Source: Pterois miles (taxonomy: Eukaryota; Chordata; Actinopteri; Perciformes; Scorpaenidae). Taken from it: DNA of 64,000 nucleotides. Below are positions 18,731 to 32,365 of the stretch, one piece after another. The notes below the pieces were generated by a model that was not told the origin of the DNA, searched no databases, and saw only the letters and a list, made by a program, of their open reading frames with translations. Made by a program: the position numbers and the translations under genes. The stretch's first letter is position 1; each line of letters begins with the position of its first letter. Location of the stretch: assembly GCA_947000775.1 (NCBI GenBank), contig CAMQGK010000552.1, positions 6,016,001 to 6,080,000 on the forward strand, given 5' to 3'.

Positions 18731-20968
18731 CACAGGACACACGCCTCACTAGCCTGAGTCAGTTTAAACATCTGAGCGCCGCATGCTGCTGAAGTACAGA
18801 GCTGAAAGTAGAGATGTACGTAATTTCTGACAAATGCAAACTTAACCGATCCTACTGAAAAAAAAGTGGTCTTAAAACAAAAAATCATGTAGAATATATA
18901 ATATATACAGTATATATAATATGCAATGTATATTATTGGACAGCCTATCACACTGGCTGTGAAGAGATCCTTTCCCACGTGATACTAATGTAAGTGATAA
19001 TCTACAGTCCTCATTCTGTGCAAAAATGAATTTCAGCCAAAGGTGACAGTGATTCAATCTGAGTTTGTGAAATCAAACGAGTATCTCCCAAAGCTACCGT
19101 GTGATTAATGCAACATTTCCTCTTTGTGTTTATATCCCTTCATGTAGCTTTGTGAGCAAACATTGTTCGTGGAAACAAAAAGAGGAATGTTTGTAATAGT
19201 AACTTTGGCAGACAACCCATTTGATGTGACCAAGTTAGCTTCGGCTGAACTGAGGACGGTGTGTTTTTGTCCCTGATCGCTTACAGTGTTAAGAGGAGAG
19301 CAGGAATGATACAGTGCTCATTAACTCAGCATCAGACTTTACAGCCCAGAAATGACTTATGTTTACATTCAAGTGTTACTTAGTAATGAAGAAGGAAGTC
19401 AGGTGACTTAGAGCGAAGGGTTGTCATAGGGGTGAGGTTTAGGTGGATGGATGGGTCAAAAAAAAAGGTTAAAAAAGGGGAGCCCCCCCCCCAAACACAG
19501 TCACGACAGTAGTGGTTGTCTTTGTAATGTAGTCTAATTTTTTTAAACTTTATAATTATAATAGATGTACCAGATAAATGTATAGAAATATATAGGGGTG
19601 AGAGTGTATTAAACATATCTGAGATTCTGAAACAGATTTATGGTGGATGGATGGGTCAAGGGCTGCGTGTCCGCACAGCCGGGGGACGCCCCCCCAGACG
19701 ACCTTCTGTGGGTTCTGTGCAGCAGGTTTTCACCCGTGTACGCCCATCCACATTTTTCTGACTACATGGATGAGGATAGGTGAGGACAGCTCTGAGGAGC
19801 TTTGAGAATGTCTGTTTGCCGCAAGTATAAAAGATTCAAACTCCACGTCGGCTCGTGTCCGTGCGGCTGTCCTTGCAGAAGACTTAACCGAACTTAAGAG
19901 TTATAGCTTTGTAATGTAGGAGCTGTTTTTATTTTGAGTGACAGTGTTGAAAGGGGGAGACAGAGGGGATGACATGCAGCAAAGAGCTCCAGGCTGGATT
20001 CGAACCCGGGGCCAGACAAAGACCTGATAACTTTCAGGGAACACCCTGTCAGAGTGACCCCACTTTGAGAATCACCGTTCTAGAGGGCATGGACGAACTA
20101 TGTTGTCATTTCAATGTACTTATTAGCATGTGAGTGTTGTTTTAAGATGACCTTTTAAAAATATGAACCTTTCCTTTAACTATGCTTTTTAAGAGTGCTG
20201 AAGATCCAAGAGGGGTACTGGTATATTATCTCAAGGGCTGTGAGGGTGCATCCGACAAAAAAGCTTAAGAAGCTTTTTTTTTTCTCTGATATACATGTAG
20301 ACCATGTTGTTGGCTAAAGATGATATTGTCCAACCGAGATCCATCATCTCAGCATAAACACACACTGTGCACAAGCCAAGTCCAGCTCTGTAAACGCTCA
20401 TTTGCAGGCGCGGCGGAGGTCAGCAGAGTTTATTAATATTTAGCTAATCTGATGCTGATATTCATATTAGAAGCTCATCACTCCATCTCTCTCCTCCTTT
20501 CCTCCTTCCTCTGCTTTCTCCCTGCTACCTTTCTGCCGGGCTGTTTTCCCTCTCCGCTCTCATCTGTACATCTGCCATGTGTGTGGTGTTTGAGACGCCG
20601 TACATCCCTCCCTCCCTCCCTCCGCAGCTACGCCTCCATCACCTGCTCATTAGAGAGAGGATGATGGTCCGACGGTCCCCCATGACTCTGCTCCAAAAAT
20701 AACAGAGCCAATTTCCCGCCTGTTAGGCGGCGATTTCACACCAATCTGAGTTGTACTGCCAGCTCGGCCTGTCAGAGAGAGGGAGAGGCTATATGAGAGA
20801 GAGGAATAAGGTGGAGAAGAAAAGCAGTGCAAGGAAAGAAAAAAATGTAGGTCAGAGTGTAATGAGTCTGAAAATACAAGTTCTTTATCCTATAAACACA
20901 TCGCCCTCATCGGCTCCAAGAACCCTACTCGTGTACAATTTTCACTATTCTGGGAGGCTGTTTACATT

Positions 20969-21138
20969 TTAAAGGAATAGCTCCATGCAGTTTGCCCCTC
21001 GTTTTATTTATGCTAAGCTAAGCTCAGCTAACTAGTAGCTGGCCGTGGCTTCATATTTACCATACAGACAAAGTAATATCAATCTTATCTTTAAAAAAAA
21101 AGAAGAAAATTCCCCAAAATGTTGAACATTTCCTTTAA
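20969..21138. mobile_element. Short TTAA MITE (GCTAAGCTAAGC type)
   Basis: Begins TTAAAGGAATAG and ends CATTTCCTTTAA, giving inverted tips with TTAA. The interior has ATGCTAAGCTAAGCTCAGCTA. A longer relative begins at 34201 with TTAAAGGAATAATTGGACAT and carries TTAGCTTAGCTTAGCATAAAG at about 34935. Confidence 0.7.
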
Positions 21139-21469
21139 TGTTGTGGGCCTGTCTTTAATAGGAACTCTCTGTCTCCTTTATTTATCTAGCCTATATTGTG
21201 CGAATTTAGTGAATACATAAATAATAAATAAATAAAATGTGTCTAAATAAATGTGTGTGAAGTCAATAGCAGTAACAGGTTAATGTACCATACCATGTAC
21301 TCTACTACATTTGCGAGGCAAAGTTATCCGTTTTAAGTCAGCTACATTTTACAGCTATACACTTACAAACAGATTAAGATTTTATATGCAAGCCATATCG
21401 ATGTGATGATAAATTTATGAAATAAGATGCATTGTTATAAAGTATGTTAAACTACCGGACAGGATATAG

Positions 21470-22175
21470 TTAAAGGAACAGTGTGCAACATTCAGAGACA
21501 TCTATTAGCAGAAATGAAATATAATATTCATAGTATGGCTGTGCAAAATCGGCATGGCCTAAGAAAAACTGGCATGATCTTTTTCAAAGGGGTCCCTTGA
21601 CCTCTGACCTCTAGATATGTGAATGTAAATGGGTTCTCTGGGTGCCCACAAATCTCCCCTTTATAGATATGCCCACTTTATGATAATCACATGCAGTTTG
21701 GGGCAAATTATAGTCAAGTCAGCACACTGACACACTGACAGCTGTTGTTGCCTGTTGGATTTTAGTTTACCATGTTATGATTTGAGCATAATTCGTTATG
21801 CTATATGCAGTACCTGTGAGGCTTACTGGATATTTATCATTGTTTTTGTGTTGGTAATTGATTTTCAGTAATAATTATATACACACATTTGTATAAAGCA
21901 GCATTTGTCCACTCCCATGTTGATAAGAGTATTAAATACTACACTGGCTCTAGAGAGAGCATCTTGTGTTTTAGCTGAAGGCCAACGTGGTTTTCTAACA
22001 CACTTGTGAAACTGCGGTATCGTGAGCTGCAAACTGTGGTACCGCCAGCTGTCTGACTTCTGTTGCTCTAACATGGTGTTATTATGGTAAGGATGGCCTC
22101 TGAGCGAGGCGAATGGCGTTACCACACTCACGTTACTGCAGTCTTGGAAAGGGAGGAGTGAGCGGAGCGCTGAAT
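21470..22175. mobile_element. TTAAAGG-CAGTGTG MITE with an inserted repeat
   Basis: Starts TTAAAGGAACAGTGTGCAAC and resumes at about 21930 with CACTGGCTCTAGAGAGAGC. The intervening 21540-21928 is a different repeat with GGGGTCCCTTGACCTCTGACC and GCAGTTTGGGGCAAATTATAG; that repeat also occurs at 29380-29530 and 49370-49620 in the other orientation. Confidence 0.75.
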
Positions 22176-25100
22176 TATCATTGTGATATTGCACCGACGG
22201 CCTGTTTAAAATGGTTTATTCAAATTACCATTTGTAATTTCATCACATCAAAAAGTTGTCAAAGCAGTGAGGGGAAACAGTTTCCAGCTTTATGCTTCAA
22301 CCACCCTAACTACAAATTCACCCTGAGATGAGTCAATACTTGTTCTCTATGAAACCTTTCTTCATGTAAATTTAGCTCATAATTCTAATTATAGACTCCA
22401 CTTGAAATAAAGGTTTCCTACTCTATTAATGTGATGTATTTGATGTTGAAACAGGGAAATGGGGCGGAGTATGTGCGAGTGTAAACCAGTGGAAGATTAG
22501 AAATGGAGAGAGAGGCAGCAGTAATACTGATCACAACATTTATGATGATTTGCCCAGCTTTACTTTGCCATCAGACAGCTCTTGTATTGTTGTCTTCACA
22601 GCCGCCAGACCAGACTGCTTTCATAAAAACAGTATTTTGCCTCGCCGAACACAGAAATTGCTGGTCTATCGCTGCTTTGATTGGTTTGCTTATTTGTGTT
22701 ATTGTGTGACTTTCGGATCTGAACAAACGAGCAGTCCACAGCAGTACATTGTTTAACTGATCTGCTTAAAATGCCTGATTCACAGCAGCTTTTCAAAAAA
22801 AAAAAATTGTGATGTTTTCAGGAGCAAGTGAACATTGCACAAACAGTTGTGATTCTTTTTTTGTGTAATTCATTAAAAATCAAAGGCACATGTGTGTAAA
22901 TGTGACCGGCAACAAATCTTCACAACCAGAAAGAAGCAGGAAGTGAGTTTGGTGATGTGGGTGCGGGTGGCTGTTATGATTTGTGATGACTGGACAAAAT
23001 TGCAAGGTCGCGCAAAATTCCCAGGGATTGTTTGAACTTGCATGAATTGGTGCGATCGCAACATTGCAACTTCCTGGAGGGCCTGCTTAGCACAGCTAAC
23101 TTTGACTCAGATAGTGGTGATGTAGATTAATGTACATTATTCATACCTTATTGATTAGCTTCATCTGTGGTAATCTGTGTCACTGCTTTTTGCTAACAGC
23201 TGAGTGGCCATTTCCATTTGAAAAAAAAAAAAAAAAAGAAAACGGCAAAGGACCTTTTAAATGCAGGACTTTTACATATAATGAATACTGTTTTACATTT
23301 TGGTATTTCTACATTTTGTTGAGGCCTTTATCTGTTGGATTTAGTGGATTAAGTGTCTGACCTTGACCCTGTAATGGTAGGAAAAGATGACAGCCAGCAC
23401 AGCATGGTTACACTGAGAATGAAAGGCTGAAAATAAAACACAACCTGCACCTACTTTCACCACAATTGTCACCAAAATAATTTAAAGATGCTATAAACAC
23501 ATAAAGATGCGTCACATAGGAGCTCCTTAAGTGAAGGATCTGAATACTTCCACCGCCTCTACCTGTCACTCAGCCTCAGATGTAAACCACAGAACAAGTG
23601 CTGCAACGTAGAGGAGAATTACTCTCCTCTTCAGCCAAGGCCGGTGCGAGGTAAAGGTAAATATGTCCGTCAATGTCACTGTGTCACCAGCAACCACGTC
23701 AGTACGGTTACATTCCCCCTCGGCTGCAGCCCCTCTCGCCACCAGCTTTATGAGCTGCGCGCCCACATGTGACCTCTAACGGACAGGGGTTTCGTGTTTG
23801 TCCGTGTGTCTGCGAGTGGCGTTGTGACTTGGAGGACGGAGGGCAGTGCAGCTAATTTCCCAGAAGTTTGTCAGCTTTTATTTTGTACAAATATTTGAAA
23901 GTATTTCATTAGTATTTGTCCAGAATTATCACCTCGGGCCGCATGTTTGACTTTCTGTATTTCTGTAGCCGTTAGGGTCGTTAAAAGGGGCGAAAATAAG
24001 ATGCAAAGTAACAGCGGATCATGAATAAACTTGTGGAACTCAGTATATATAGTGTTGCATTTAAAATCCAAATGACTGCACAGAGCATTTTTGTTTTATT
24101 TTAATCAATGTAGATGTTCATATTCCCACAACGCCAAGGAGGCAGCGTATGCCAAGACCCTGGGTTACCTAATGGACCCAACTTGATTAAAAGTACAGTA
24201 TGTGTGTGTGCATGTGAATAATTTGTCTCCCCACAACTTCTCGTTCAGCCGACAGAAATTCCAATTAGATAATCTTTCCCCCCTTCTTCTTAAACTGGAG
24301 CGTCATATTTTATTCATTCGTTTGGCAAACTGTGAAAGTGAATTAACTTTGATTCCACAGATGCCCATCCACCAACATACCTGCTACTCTCAGCACTATC
24401 GATTTTTAATTCACACTCAGGACGACTTATACTTTATTCATTCTGGTGAGAAAAAAAAAAGAAGTTTAGCCAGAGGATCTGCAGTGTGTGCGTTTTCCTC
24501 CATTTCTCTTCTTGTGAGGACATTGTGTGTCCACACAGATAAAAAGTTGGAGGAAGTCATAAATCGTTTTTCATGGCACTGAAAACTTTAGAGTTGTAGT
24601 TTAATGTAAGAATTAGCCTCAAGGAAAGTGCATATCTTAATATTTGCGTGCATGCAGATATTCATATGCACGTTTGTTCTGACATGTGTGCATATGAAAA
24701 CGTTACATACTTGTGAGGACCTTTCTTGACTTAATGCCCTCCTTGGCACTAACCTGAACAAACTCTTTACCCCCAAATGGCACTTTGAAGAGGACCACAC
24801 CAAATGTCTTCACTTTTTAAAAACATCCTCACTATTATGCGTATTTTTCAGGTGCATATTCATGTTTTGGTTTCTTTTATAACATGTTTACCTGCTTTAG
24901 TGTTCAAAAAACGCTATTTTCTCATACCGGCTGTGCTGCAGCATCTCTTTTCACCTTCTATCTCAAACGCTGAGTTTGAGCTCCTGCCGCCACTCTTGAA
25001 AAGCCCAGTCTGCTCTGATTGGTCAGCTGGCCCACTCTGTTGTGATTGGTCAAACAAACCAAACTCTTTGGACCCCGCTCCAGCTCCACTCTAACTAGCT

Positions 25101-25689
25101 TTGTATGTGGACGTGATAAACTAACCACAAGGCAGGTTTTATGTAAATGTTTTACTTGGTGACATTTTTCTTTGTTGGGTCCTTTTCTCAATTTAGACCA
25201 CAGAATATGTTTATGAATTACTGTTTTATGTGTCACCACTCATATTTTTTCTCCTGGGATTTTCTAGATGTTGCTTATCGTATTGCTGGTTATTTCTGAC
25301 TGTTGCTGCCACGCCTCCTCAGTTATGAGAGACGTTGTCTGGGCGTTGCATTATGATCTTCCAGTCTCTTCCCTCATTGGTGGCTGTGTCTCTCCTGAAT
25401 ATTTAAAACTGGCTTTACATTTTGATTGTTCACACCGACGAAGGCTTTTGGCCAAAATGTTTGCCCAGTATAATAAAAGAAGACACTTTACCTGAAAGTG
25501 ATGGAGATTTTGCTCATTTTACTTGGCGATATCACCACGTTATGGTAGAAAAGGCGAGACTTCAATCAAGGTCTTTCTGGCAGTTCAGGAGCATAGTTTC
25601 TGTTGGGGAGAGTAACTAGCAGACCTTTAACGTACACAAAAAACTATATAACACATTAAAAGAAAGGGAACAGGCACAAAAGCATAATA

Positions 25690-26270
25690 TGATTAGACAT
25701 TTGCAAAAATATCCTTAATTTGCAAAATGTCCTCTCTTTTCACAAATGTCTGCATGCTCCAAAAATGTACCTGCTTTAAAAAATATCCCCACTTTGCAAA
25801 AATGTTCTAATTTACCAAAAAACTACTACTGGACAATCATTTATTTATTGATATGCTGGACATATTTTTGGCTTTACTTTCTATTATGTATATATTATTT
25901 TATTTTATTTTATCTTTATTAATACTGTTTTTTTTTTTAAATCTATCCTTCTTGTTTTTTGCACTATCCACTTTGCTGCTTGTAACGTGTGAATTTCTCC
26001 ACTGTGGGACCAATAAAGGAATATCTTATCTTATCTTATCTCTTATCTTAAAAAATGTTCACTTTGTATGAAATTTCACACGATTTAAAATGTCTTCACT
26101 TTAAAAAAAAATGTCCCCATGTTCCAGAATTGACCCCAATTTTCTAAAATGCTATCGCAGTCCAAAGATATGCTGAAGTTAAAAAAAAAAAAAAAAAAAA
26201 AATGTCCCTACTTTCCAAAACTGTCCTCACTTTTCAACATTTTCAAGGTCGAACAATCAAATTGGTCCCC
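25690..26270 (+). repeat. Degenerate ~18-20-bp minisatellite split by a LINE tail
   Basis: Many imperfect repeats of AAAATGTCCTCACTTTCCA on either side of 25830-26050. The interruption ends GTGGGACCAATAAAGGAATA then TCTTATCTTATCTTATC, a LINE-type 3' tail, so the retroelement landed in the array. Confidence 0.75.
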
Positions 26271-27145
26271 ATAAAGACTGAAGTTCAGCAGCACATACAC
26301 ACACTTTGTTTACTGGCTCCACTGGGGTAGAGTTGGGTGCTAATGTGTTGCTGTGGGAACTAAGATGTGTGTGGCGGCTCAGCACAAGGAAGCCTGCAGC
26401 ACCATTACTGTATACACACTTCCCACATCATTTCTCACACACTGCTCAGCAGTAAAGCGGTGCATGGGCCTCTGCACGTACGCTTGTGTACACGGACATT
26501 TATCCAAAACGTTTCATCCACTGAGGAAAAAAAAACATATTAAAGCTTTGTCAGATCATTCAAAAGGCTTTTGAAGGGTTTTATTAGTAATATGAAGGGC
26601 CAAGAATTTCTTGGCTGCAACTCTACAGACCTTTTTAGCCTCTTATAGCTCCTAGTTTTGATTTTACGGCACATTTACTGTCTGGTTCAACCTCAATGTT
26701 TCCAGCAAACAAGCTCTGTTAAACTCACTGTCCACTACCTGCTCAGCACCAAACAGTAGACAGACTAAGATAGAAACTAGGCGGTCAAGAAAGTCAGCAT
26801 GTTGCAGCAAAACAGGAGTTGGTTGAGACCAAAACTGAGCTAAAAGGAGTGTGAATATTGAACTTGCATTCATCAGATGGACACAAACATGACGTCAATG
26901 GGATGATAATGTTGGTCTGTGTCTGCTGGAAATGATTGATATTCTAAAACCTGGTGATGAAGCTGTCAGTTTGTTTTGATGTTTTTCTGTCCCTGAGTGG
27001 CCAAAATCTATCAATGCTGCTTTGAAAAATGATCAAATTTAGCTATTTTTATTTCCAGTGACAATAAGTGAACGTCAGCTATTTTTACTAGCATGGATGT
27101 TTCCACTGTTTTGTTTTGGATGACAAATAGTTATTCTTAGCATCG

Positions 27146-27176
27146 GTGTGTGTGTGTGTGTGTGTGTGTGGGGGTG

Positions 27177-27239
<63 letters not shown>
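27146..27239 (+). repeat. (GT)n microsatellite
   Basis: Two GT runs separated by GGGGGTGTTGT. With 27347-27418, about 110 bp away, it forms a dense CA/GT cluster that gives spurious Cys-Val and His-Thr ORFs. Confidence 0.95.
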
Positions 27240-27242
<3 letters not shown>

Positions 27243-27337
27243 CAGAGCAGTGTTGTTTAACAAGCTTAGCAGGATCAGGTGCTGAGTAATCTGCTGGTAA
27301 TGAGGCCCACTGTGGTGTGTGATTGTATATGTGTGTT

Positions 27338-27346
<9 letters not shown>

Positions 27347-27418
<72 letters not shown>
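27347..27418 (+). repeat. (GT)n microsatellite
   Basis: About 36 uninterrupted GT units, followed by GCATGCATGCGCACGTG. Confidence 0.95.
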
Positions 27419-27420
<2 letters not shown>

Positions 27421-28627
27421 ATGCATGCGCACGTGTGTGTGTGTACATGCATCTTACTGTACATCTTTCAATTACATACAGCTCTACATCTGCACCAGCT
27501 CATATAGCGTGTGCATTTCTGTTTCTATATTTCCTTTTATTCTTCAAACTGACACACTCATCCTGCTTCACTCTCTGCTACTACCAGCTAAACTTGTGTA
27601 TATATAAATGAATATTTCTGTATGATTGTGTGAATCTATGTTGTCAATCTGTGTTGGGGCAGGGTTTAACTGAATTAAGATGAAGATGACTGAGGCTGGT
27701 GCTCTTCCCAATCACCCCAGATTGGGCTTTGGAGTGAAAATCCTCCAGGGAAGCACTAATCCCTGACTGTCGGGAGCAATTTTTATTCCGTAAGCAAAGC
27801 TTTCTCGCTCTGTCTCTCTCTTGCTTGCTCCCTCTCTTGCTCTATCGCTCTATTTATAGCCCTCTTAAGCTGCTCTGCGTGCCACTGTTTACATTTAGAG
27901 CCCCCACTCTTTAGATTTAGAGCCCCCCTTCCCCTTCCTCCAGCGCCAGGTCGTCCCTTGGTTCCTCGGCTGAAGAATTAAAAGCAGGACATCTCTATCG
28001 GCTGGCGCGCTCACATGTAGGAGGGGTCGAGATGGACAGATAGAGAGATTACGAGAAACAGAGCGAGACAGATAGAGGTGGAGAGAAGAGGAGGGAAGAC
28101 AAAGACAAGGGAGATGTGAAGTGACAAGCAGATCCGAATGTGTATTCCAGGCGGTCGGGCAAGCTGTCTGTGTTTTGAGAAGACAGATTGTGATAGAGAC
28201 GAGGAAGACGAGGAAGACGAGGAAGAGGCAGAGCATTTGTGTCTTGTTTAGCAAAGAAATGGAGATACAGTTGATGCTGATTTTCCAAACAAAACATTAA
28301 AGCATTAAAGACGTGATCTCCTGTGCCATTTGTTTCTGGGAATTTGTGGTTTTTAAAAGAATAGCTTGACACAGATGCACTTATTCACTTTCTGGCCATG
28401 AATTACAAGATCGATACCACTCTCATGTCTGGACTACAAATAGTGGGAGCCAGCAGCAGGTTATTTTAAGTTAAATCTTGTTTACGTAATCTGTTAAAAA
28501 AAAAATATGTAAAAGTGACAATTTGGATATGTGACGGACTATTTCTTGGTCATGACACCTGGAGTCTCCATAGGTTGTCTAGCAACTGGTCCCATCCAAG
28601 AAATAGAAGAAGAAGAAGAAGAAGAAG

Positions 28628-28880
28628 ATAATTTTTAGCCCACAGTGGGGAAATCAATTTCACTCTGTTTACTTATACATGGTACATGCACACAAACACA
28701 CACACACACAGCAGTAATGGAGAGATGTAGAGTGAGGGGGCTGCTCCAGACAAGCGCCCCGAGCAGTTGGGGGTTTGGTGCCTTGCTCAGAGGCACCTCG
28801 GCAGTGCCCAAGAGGTAAACTGGCACCTCTCCAGCTACCAGTTCACACTCAGTTTTTGGTCCATGTCGGGACTTGAACCG
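28628..28880 (-). mobile_element. Partial tRNA-derived SINE, minus strand
   Basis: Same family as 12358-12650: CAGTGGGGAAATCAATTTCAC, GTGAGGGGGCTGCTCC, GCACCTCGGCAGTGCCCAAGA and GGACTTGAACCG. It is preceded by a (GAA)n run, the reversed tail of the element. Confidence 0.8.
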
Positions 28881-31276
28881 AATAATCCATAACGCCCCAA
28901 AAACTAGAAATTGTTCATTTTTACACACTAATCAAAACATAATGTCTTAATTAGTGAGTTTTAGAGGTCCGAGGTAGGCATATTTTAATACCTTTGCTCT
29001 AGGAATGGACTGATCCAACTTTGTCATTCCCAATACTGATAGCGATACTTGGGCTTTGGGTATCGGCTATTACTGAGTACCGATCTGATACCAGTGCTTA
29101 ATCAATAAGCTGTATGCCTCACCGTGTGGAGGTGACTAGGATCATTCTTGATGTGTAAGGCAACATCAGCCTTGACTTAAACATTGCTTTCTTAACTTTG
29201 TAAACAAAAATGTGACATATAAATTTGTAAGGGATAATGTACAGTTAGCGGGTCATTGTTGTGAAATAAACCCCCACGTCAGGGTGCGGCATCGCCCTGA
29301 AGGGGCATCACACAGGAATACAGCTGGGCTCTTTGGATCCACAAGAGTCTCAGCTTTACAGTGATACCCAATTTATGCATGGTTTTTGCCCCAAACTGCA
29401 TGTGATTATCATAAAGTGGACTCGTGGGCACCCATAGAACCCATTTTCATTCACATATCTAAAGGTCAGAGGTCAAGGGACCCAAGAGTATTTAGCACAA
29501 GTTTGGGGTTTTATTTAGCCTCCTTCATGCAAGCTGGTATGACATGGTTGGTACAAATTGGTTAATTCGCTTTTATAGCTTTGGCTGATGCCAATATCTT
29601 CATTCTAGCTTTAAAACTGAGCCAGATACATCCTCCACACCTCCACTACAATATCAATTGCACTAATGCGTTAAAGAAATTAGTGGCGTTCAATCAAATT
29701 TGCATTAACCCTTTATTATCGCATAACCTTTGACAACTATAATTTTTGTCATTGTCAATAAATCATCAAAAGATCAAAATTAATACTGTGTTAGTCCGCC
29801 TCTCATAACTTACTGACTTCCTGTCTGTGGCTCTCAGCCCATTAGTTCTTACTGAAATGGAAACTGAAATTACTTACTGAAATGAAACGTAAATCTATAA
29901 AACTGAGGCACAAGTATATACTTGTAAACTAAATAATAATAATACTAAAACTACACTAAATCATTTCTTGAAACAGCTGGAAATCATGCATTTGTTGGGG
30001 ACTATTTTCAGCAGCGAATGAATCTACATTTGGCGCTCTAGTGCGTATTTGAGGCTGCAGGATGGCGTATGTAGGATTGAGTCAAGATAAATACAGTGTG
30101 TGTGTTCATGATGATGAAGGAACACGTCAACCAGTGCAAAAGTGTGAATTATTGATGTTTTAATATTTTTTGGACTACAGTGGAGCTCTGTGGCACAGAG
30201 GAAGAAGATAGATCAGGCTTTGATACACATACAACACTAGTTAGCAGGATCAATTGATTGTTGCTTTGAGTCTTTTCATATTTTTTGTTATAGATATAAA
30301 CAATATAGAATATCACCAAACTCCTGCTTTAAAAAGACTTCCTAATAATAGATTTTTTTATACCACCATTTTGAACTTCACCATTGTCCCCTTCCCCAAG
30401 CCTTCCTGTTTGTTTCAGTGGAGGTCAGCTTGCCCCCTACAGCTGAGAAGTAGCAGTTTAAGGCAGCAGCTAACATTTAGCTCATTATGTAAATGCTAAT
30501 CATCAGTTGTAGCACAGACCCCGGGGGTTTAGAGACGCTCAGACACAACTAAGGCTGGCAAACCAGCACGCTGCATTAACAATTCTAGTGCATAAACAAA
30601 CCGATTTATGGGTTGCGAGGCTCCACTGTGCTAATCTGTCAGTTTTGTTCCCTGCATGCTGTAAAGCAGCTGTGATGTAAACTAGTTATGTTGTTTAATG
30701 TGATGGAGCAGCCTCGTCGTCTGTGTATTTTACACTCGGATGAGGCACGCTTCCACTTGTGTTTCCTGCCCGGTGTCAATAACATAATCAGATGTGGGGC
30801 TCACAGCTGCTCTACCTGTGAGTGTCAGTGTGAGAGAGAGAGCAGCAAAAACAAACAGAGCAATACGGTGCAGTATTTGGACAGTGACACATATTTTCTT
30901 GTGTTGGCTCTGTCTTCCAGCACATTGGATTTGAAACTAAACAATGACTAAGAGGTGAAGCTGCTGACTTTCAGCTCTTTTTGTTGTGAGGGTATTTTGC
31001 TCAGATAGAGTAAACAGTGTATGAGACCTGACTTTGTCTTGCTTGTCCAGTAATTTGGGGGATTACTGGATATATGGAGTTAAACCCCCTGAAACAACAT
31101 ACAGATGGTTTTGCATGTTTTACTCAGCCCGGTTTGGTGTGGCGTGTACTGGACGTGGTGCAGCGTCATATTTCTGTGGCGCGTCAGACTGTCATGTTGA
31201 AAACCAGAGTTTTCACGAGATTACAGACCTGCAATGAATGTTCGCTGGTAGAGACTGTAGGGATCTTTCCCTAACC

Positions 31277-31743
31277 TTAAAGGACCAATGTGTCACAATT
31301 AGGGGGATCTATTGACAGAAATGCCATATAATATTAATACTGTATGTATTTTTTCTTTAGTGTATAATCACCTGAAAATAACAATTGCGTTTTCGTTATC
31401 TTGCAATGAGCCTTTTATATCTACACAGGGAGCAGGTCCTCTTCACAAAGTCCGCTATGTTGCACTGCCATGTTTCTACAGTAGCCCAGAAAGGACAAAC
31501 CGGACTGTTAAATTTTCATGTTTGGGCCGCTCTCACTCTCTTGCTTCACCACTCACCTCCCACATACATACACACTATAAGCACTCTAGTCTTACAAGAA
31601 GTGGCTCTAGATATGGCCATTTACATTTTCGCATCTGCCACCGTAGTTCTTCTATATTCTTGACACACAGGTGAGGCTTCAGTGGGTTGCAGTCTGCAGC
31701 CTCACTGCAAGATACCACCAAATCCAACACACTGCTCCTTTAA
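31277..31743 (+). mobile_element. MITE with TTAA at both ends
   Basis: TTAAAGGACCAATGTGTCAC at the left and CAACACACTGCTCCTTTAA at the right. The interior has AGGGGGATCTATTGACAG, CCATGTTTCTACAGTAGCCC and GGTTGCAGTCTGCAGCCTCA. The clean TTAA ends support a piggyBac-like target preference for this family. Confidence 0.85.
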
Positions 31744-31841
31744 CCAAATGTTTTAGTTGTCTAACCTATTGGGGTACCTCTGGGTCTGAAGAGTGAAGCC
31801 TTAAACAAGTGGCTTATACTTGCATTCTTTCTATTAGCCAG

Positions 31842-32365
31842 CAGGGGGCGACTCCTCCGGTTGCAAAAAGAAGTCAAATTTTATAGAAGGCTATGAGAAA
31901 AGAGCCTACTTCTACTTGTAAACATGTTTATGATCTCAATTTCTAGTTTCAGTTCTTCTTAAATACAGCATGATGTTCATTTATTAAATTAATTAATCCT
32001 ATTTAGAGTCAAATAGTATGCTTTTGGGCGTCGCTACCTTGTGATTGACAGGCTGCTGACCACGTCTGTTCTGGGAGTCCATGTTTTCGTCTTACAACGT
32101 TAACCTTTTCATGGTGTGTTTTCAATTCATGAATGTTGTAACATTTTGGTTGCCTGAAAATGTCTCATTCAGCTTTCGGTTGTATTTAACTCCACCCTCT
32201 CGTGTCACTTCTGGTTGCAAAAAAAAACAAAAAAAAACAAAATGGTGACGACCAGACAAAGATGACGAAGGCCCAAATGCCAAACTTGAGGCTTCAAAAC
32301 AGCACTCCACAAACCAATGAGTGACGTCATGGTGACTACATCCACTTCTTATATACAGTCTATGG
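31842..32365. mobile_element. Interspersed repeat ending TATACAGTCTATGG
   Basis: Contains CCAGCAGGGGGCGACTCCTC, TTGTGATTGACAGGCTGCTG, GTGACGTCATGGTGACTAC and the end TCTTATATACAGTCTATGG, a recognisable fish repeat. Non-coding. Confidence 0.55.

Larger units (their letters stand above)
17641..27120. other. Gene-poor interval, repeats
   Basis: No exon recognised on either strand. Contains nested MITEs (18159-18730), SINE remnants (about 19945-20015), a short TTAA MITE (20969-21138), an interrupted MITE (21470-22175), and a degenerate minisatellite split by a LINE tail (25690-26270). A 40-bp stretch near 17861-17905 resembles 20340-20385, both with ATAAACACACACTG and a CAAG(C)CAAGTCCA-like end. 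Confidence 0.6.

Noticed and set aside
27075..27611. His-Thr and Cys-Val rich ORFs
   Set aside because: Pure translation of CA/GT microsatellites; the same holds at 14628-14936, 40123-40396 and 40901-41239.
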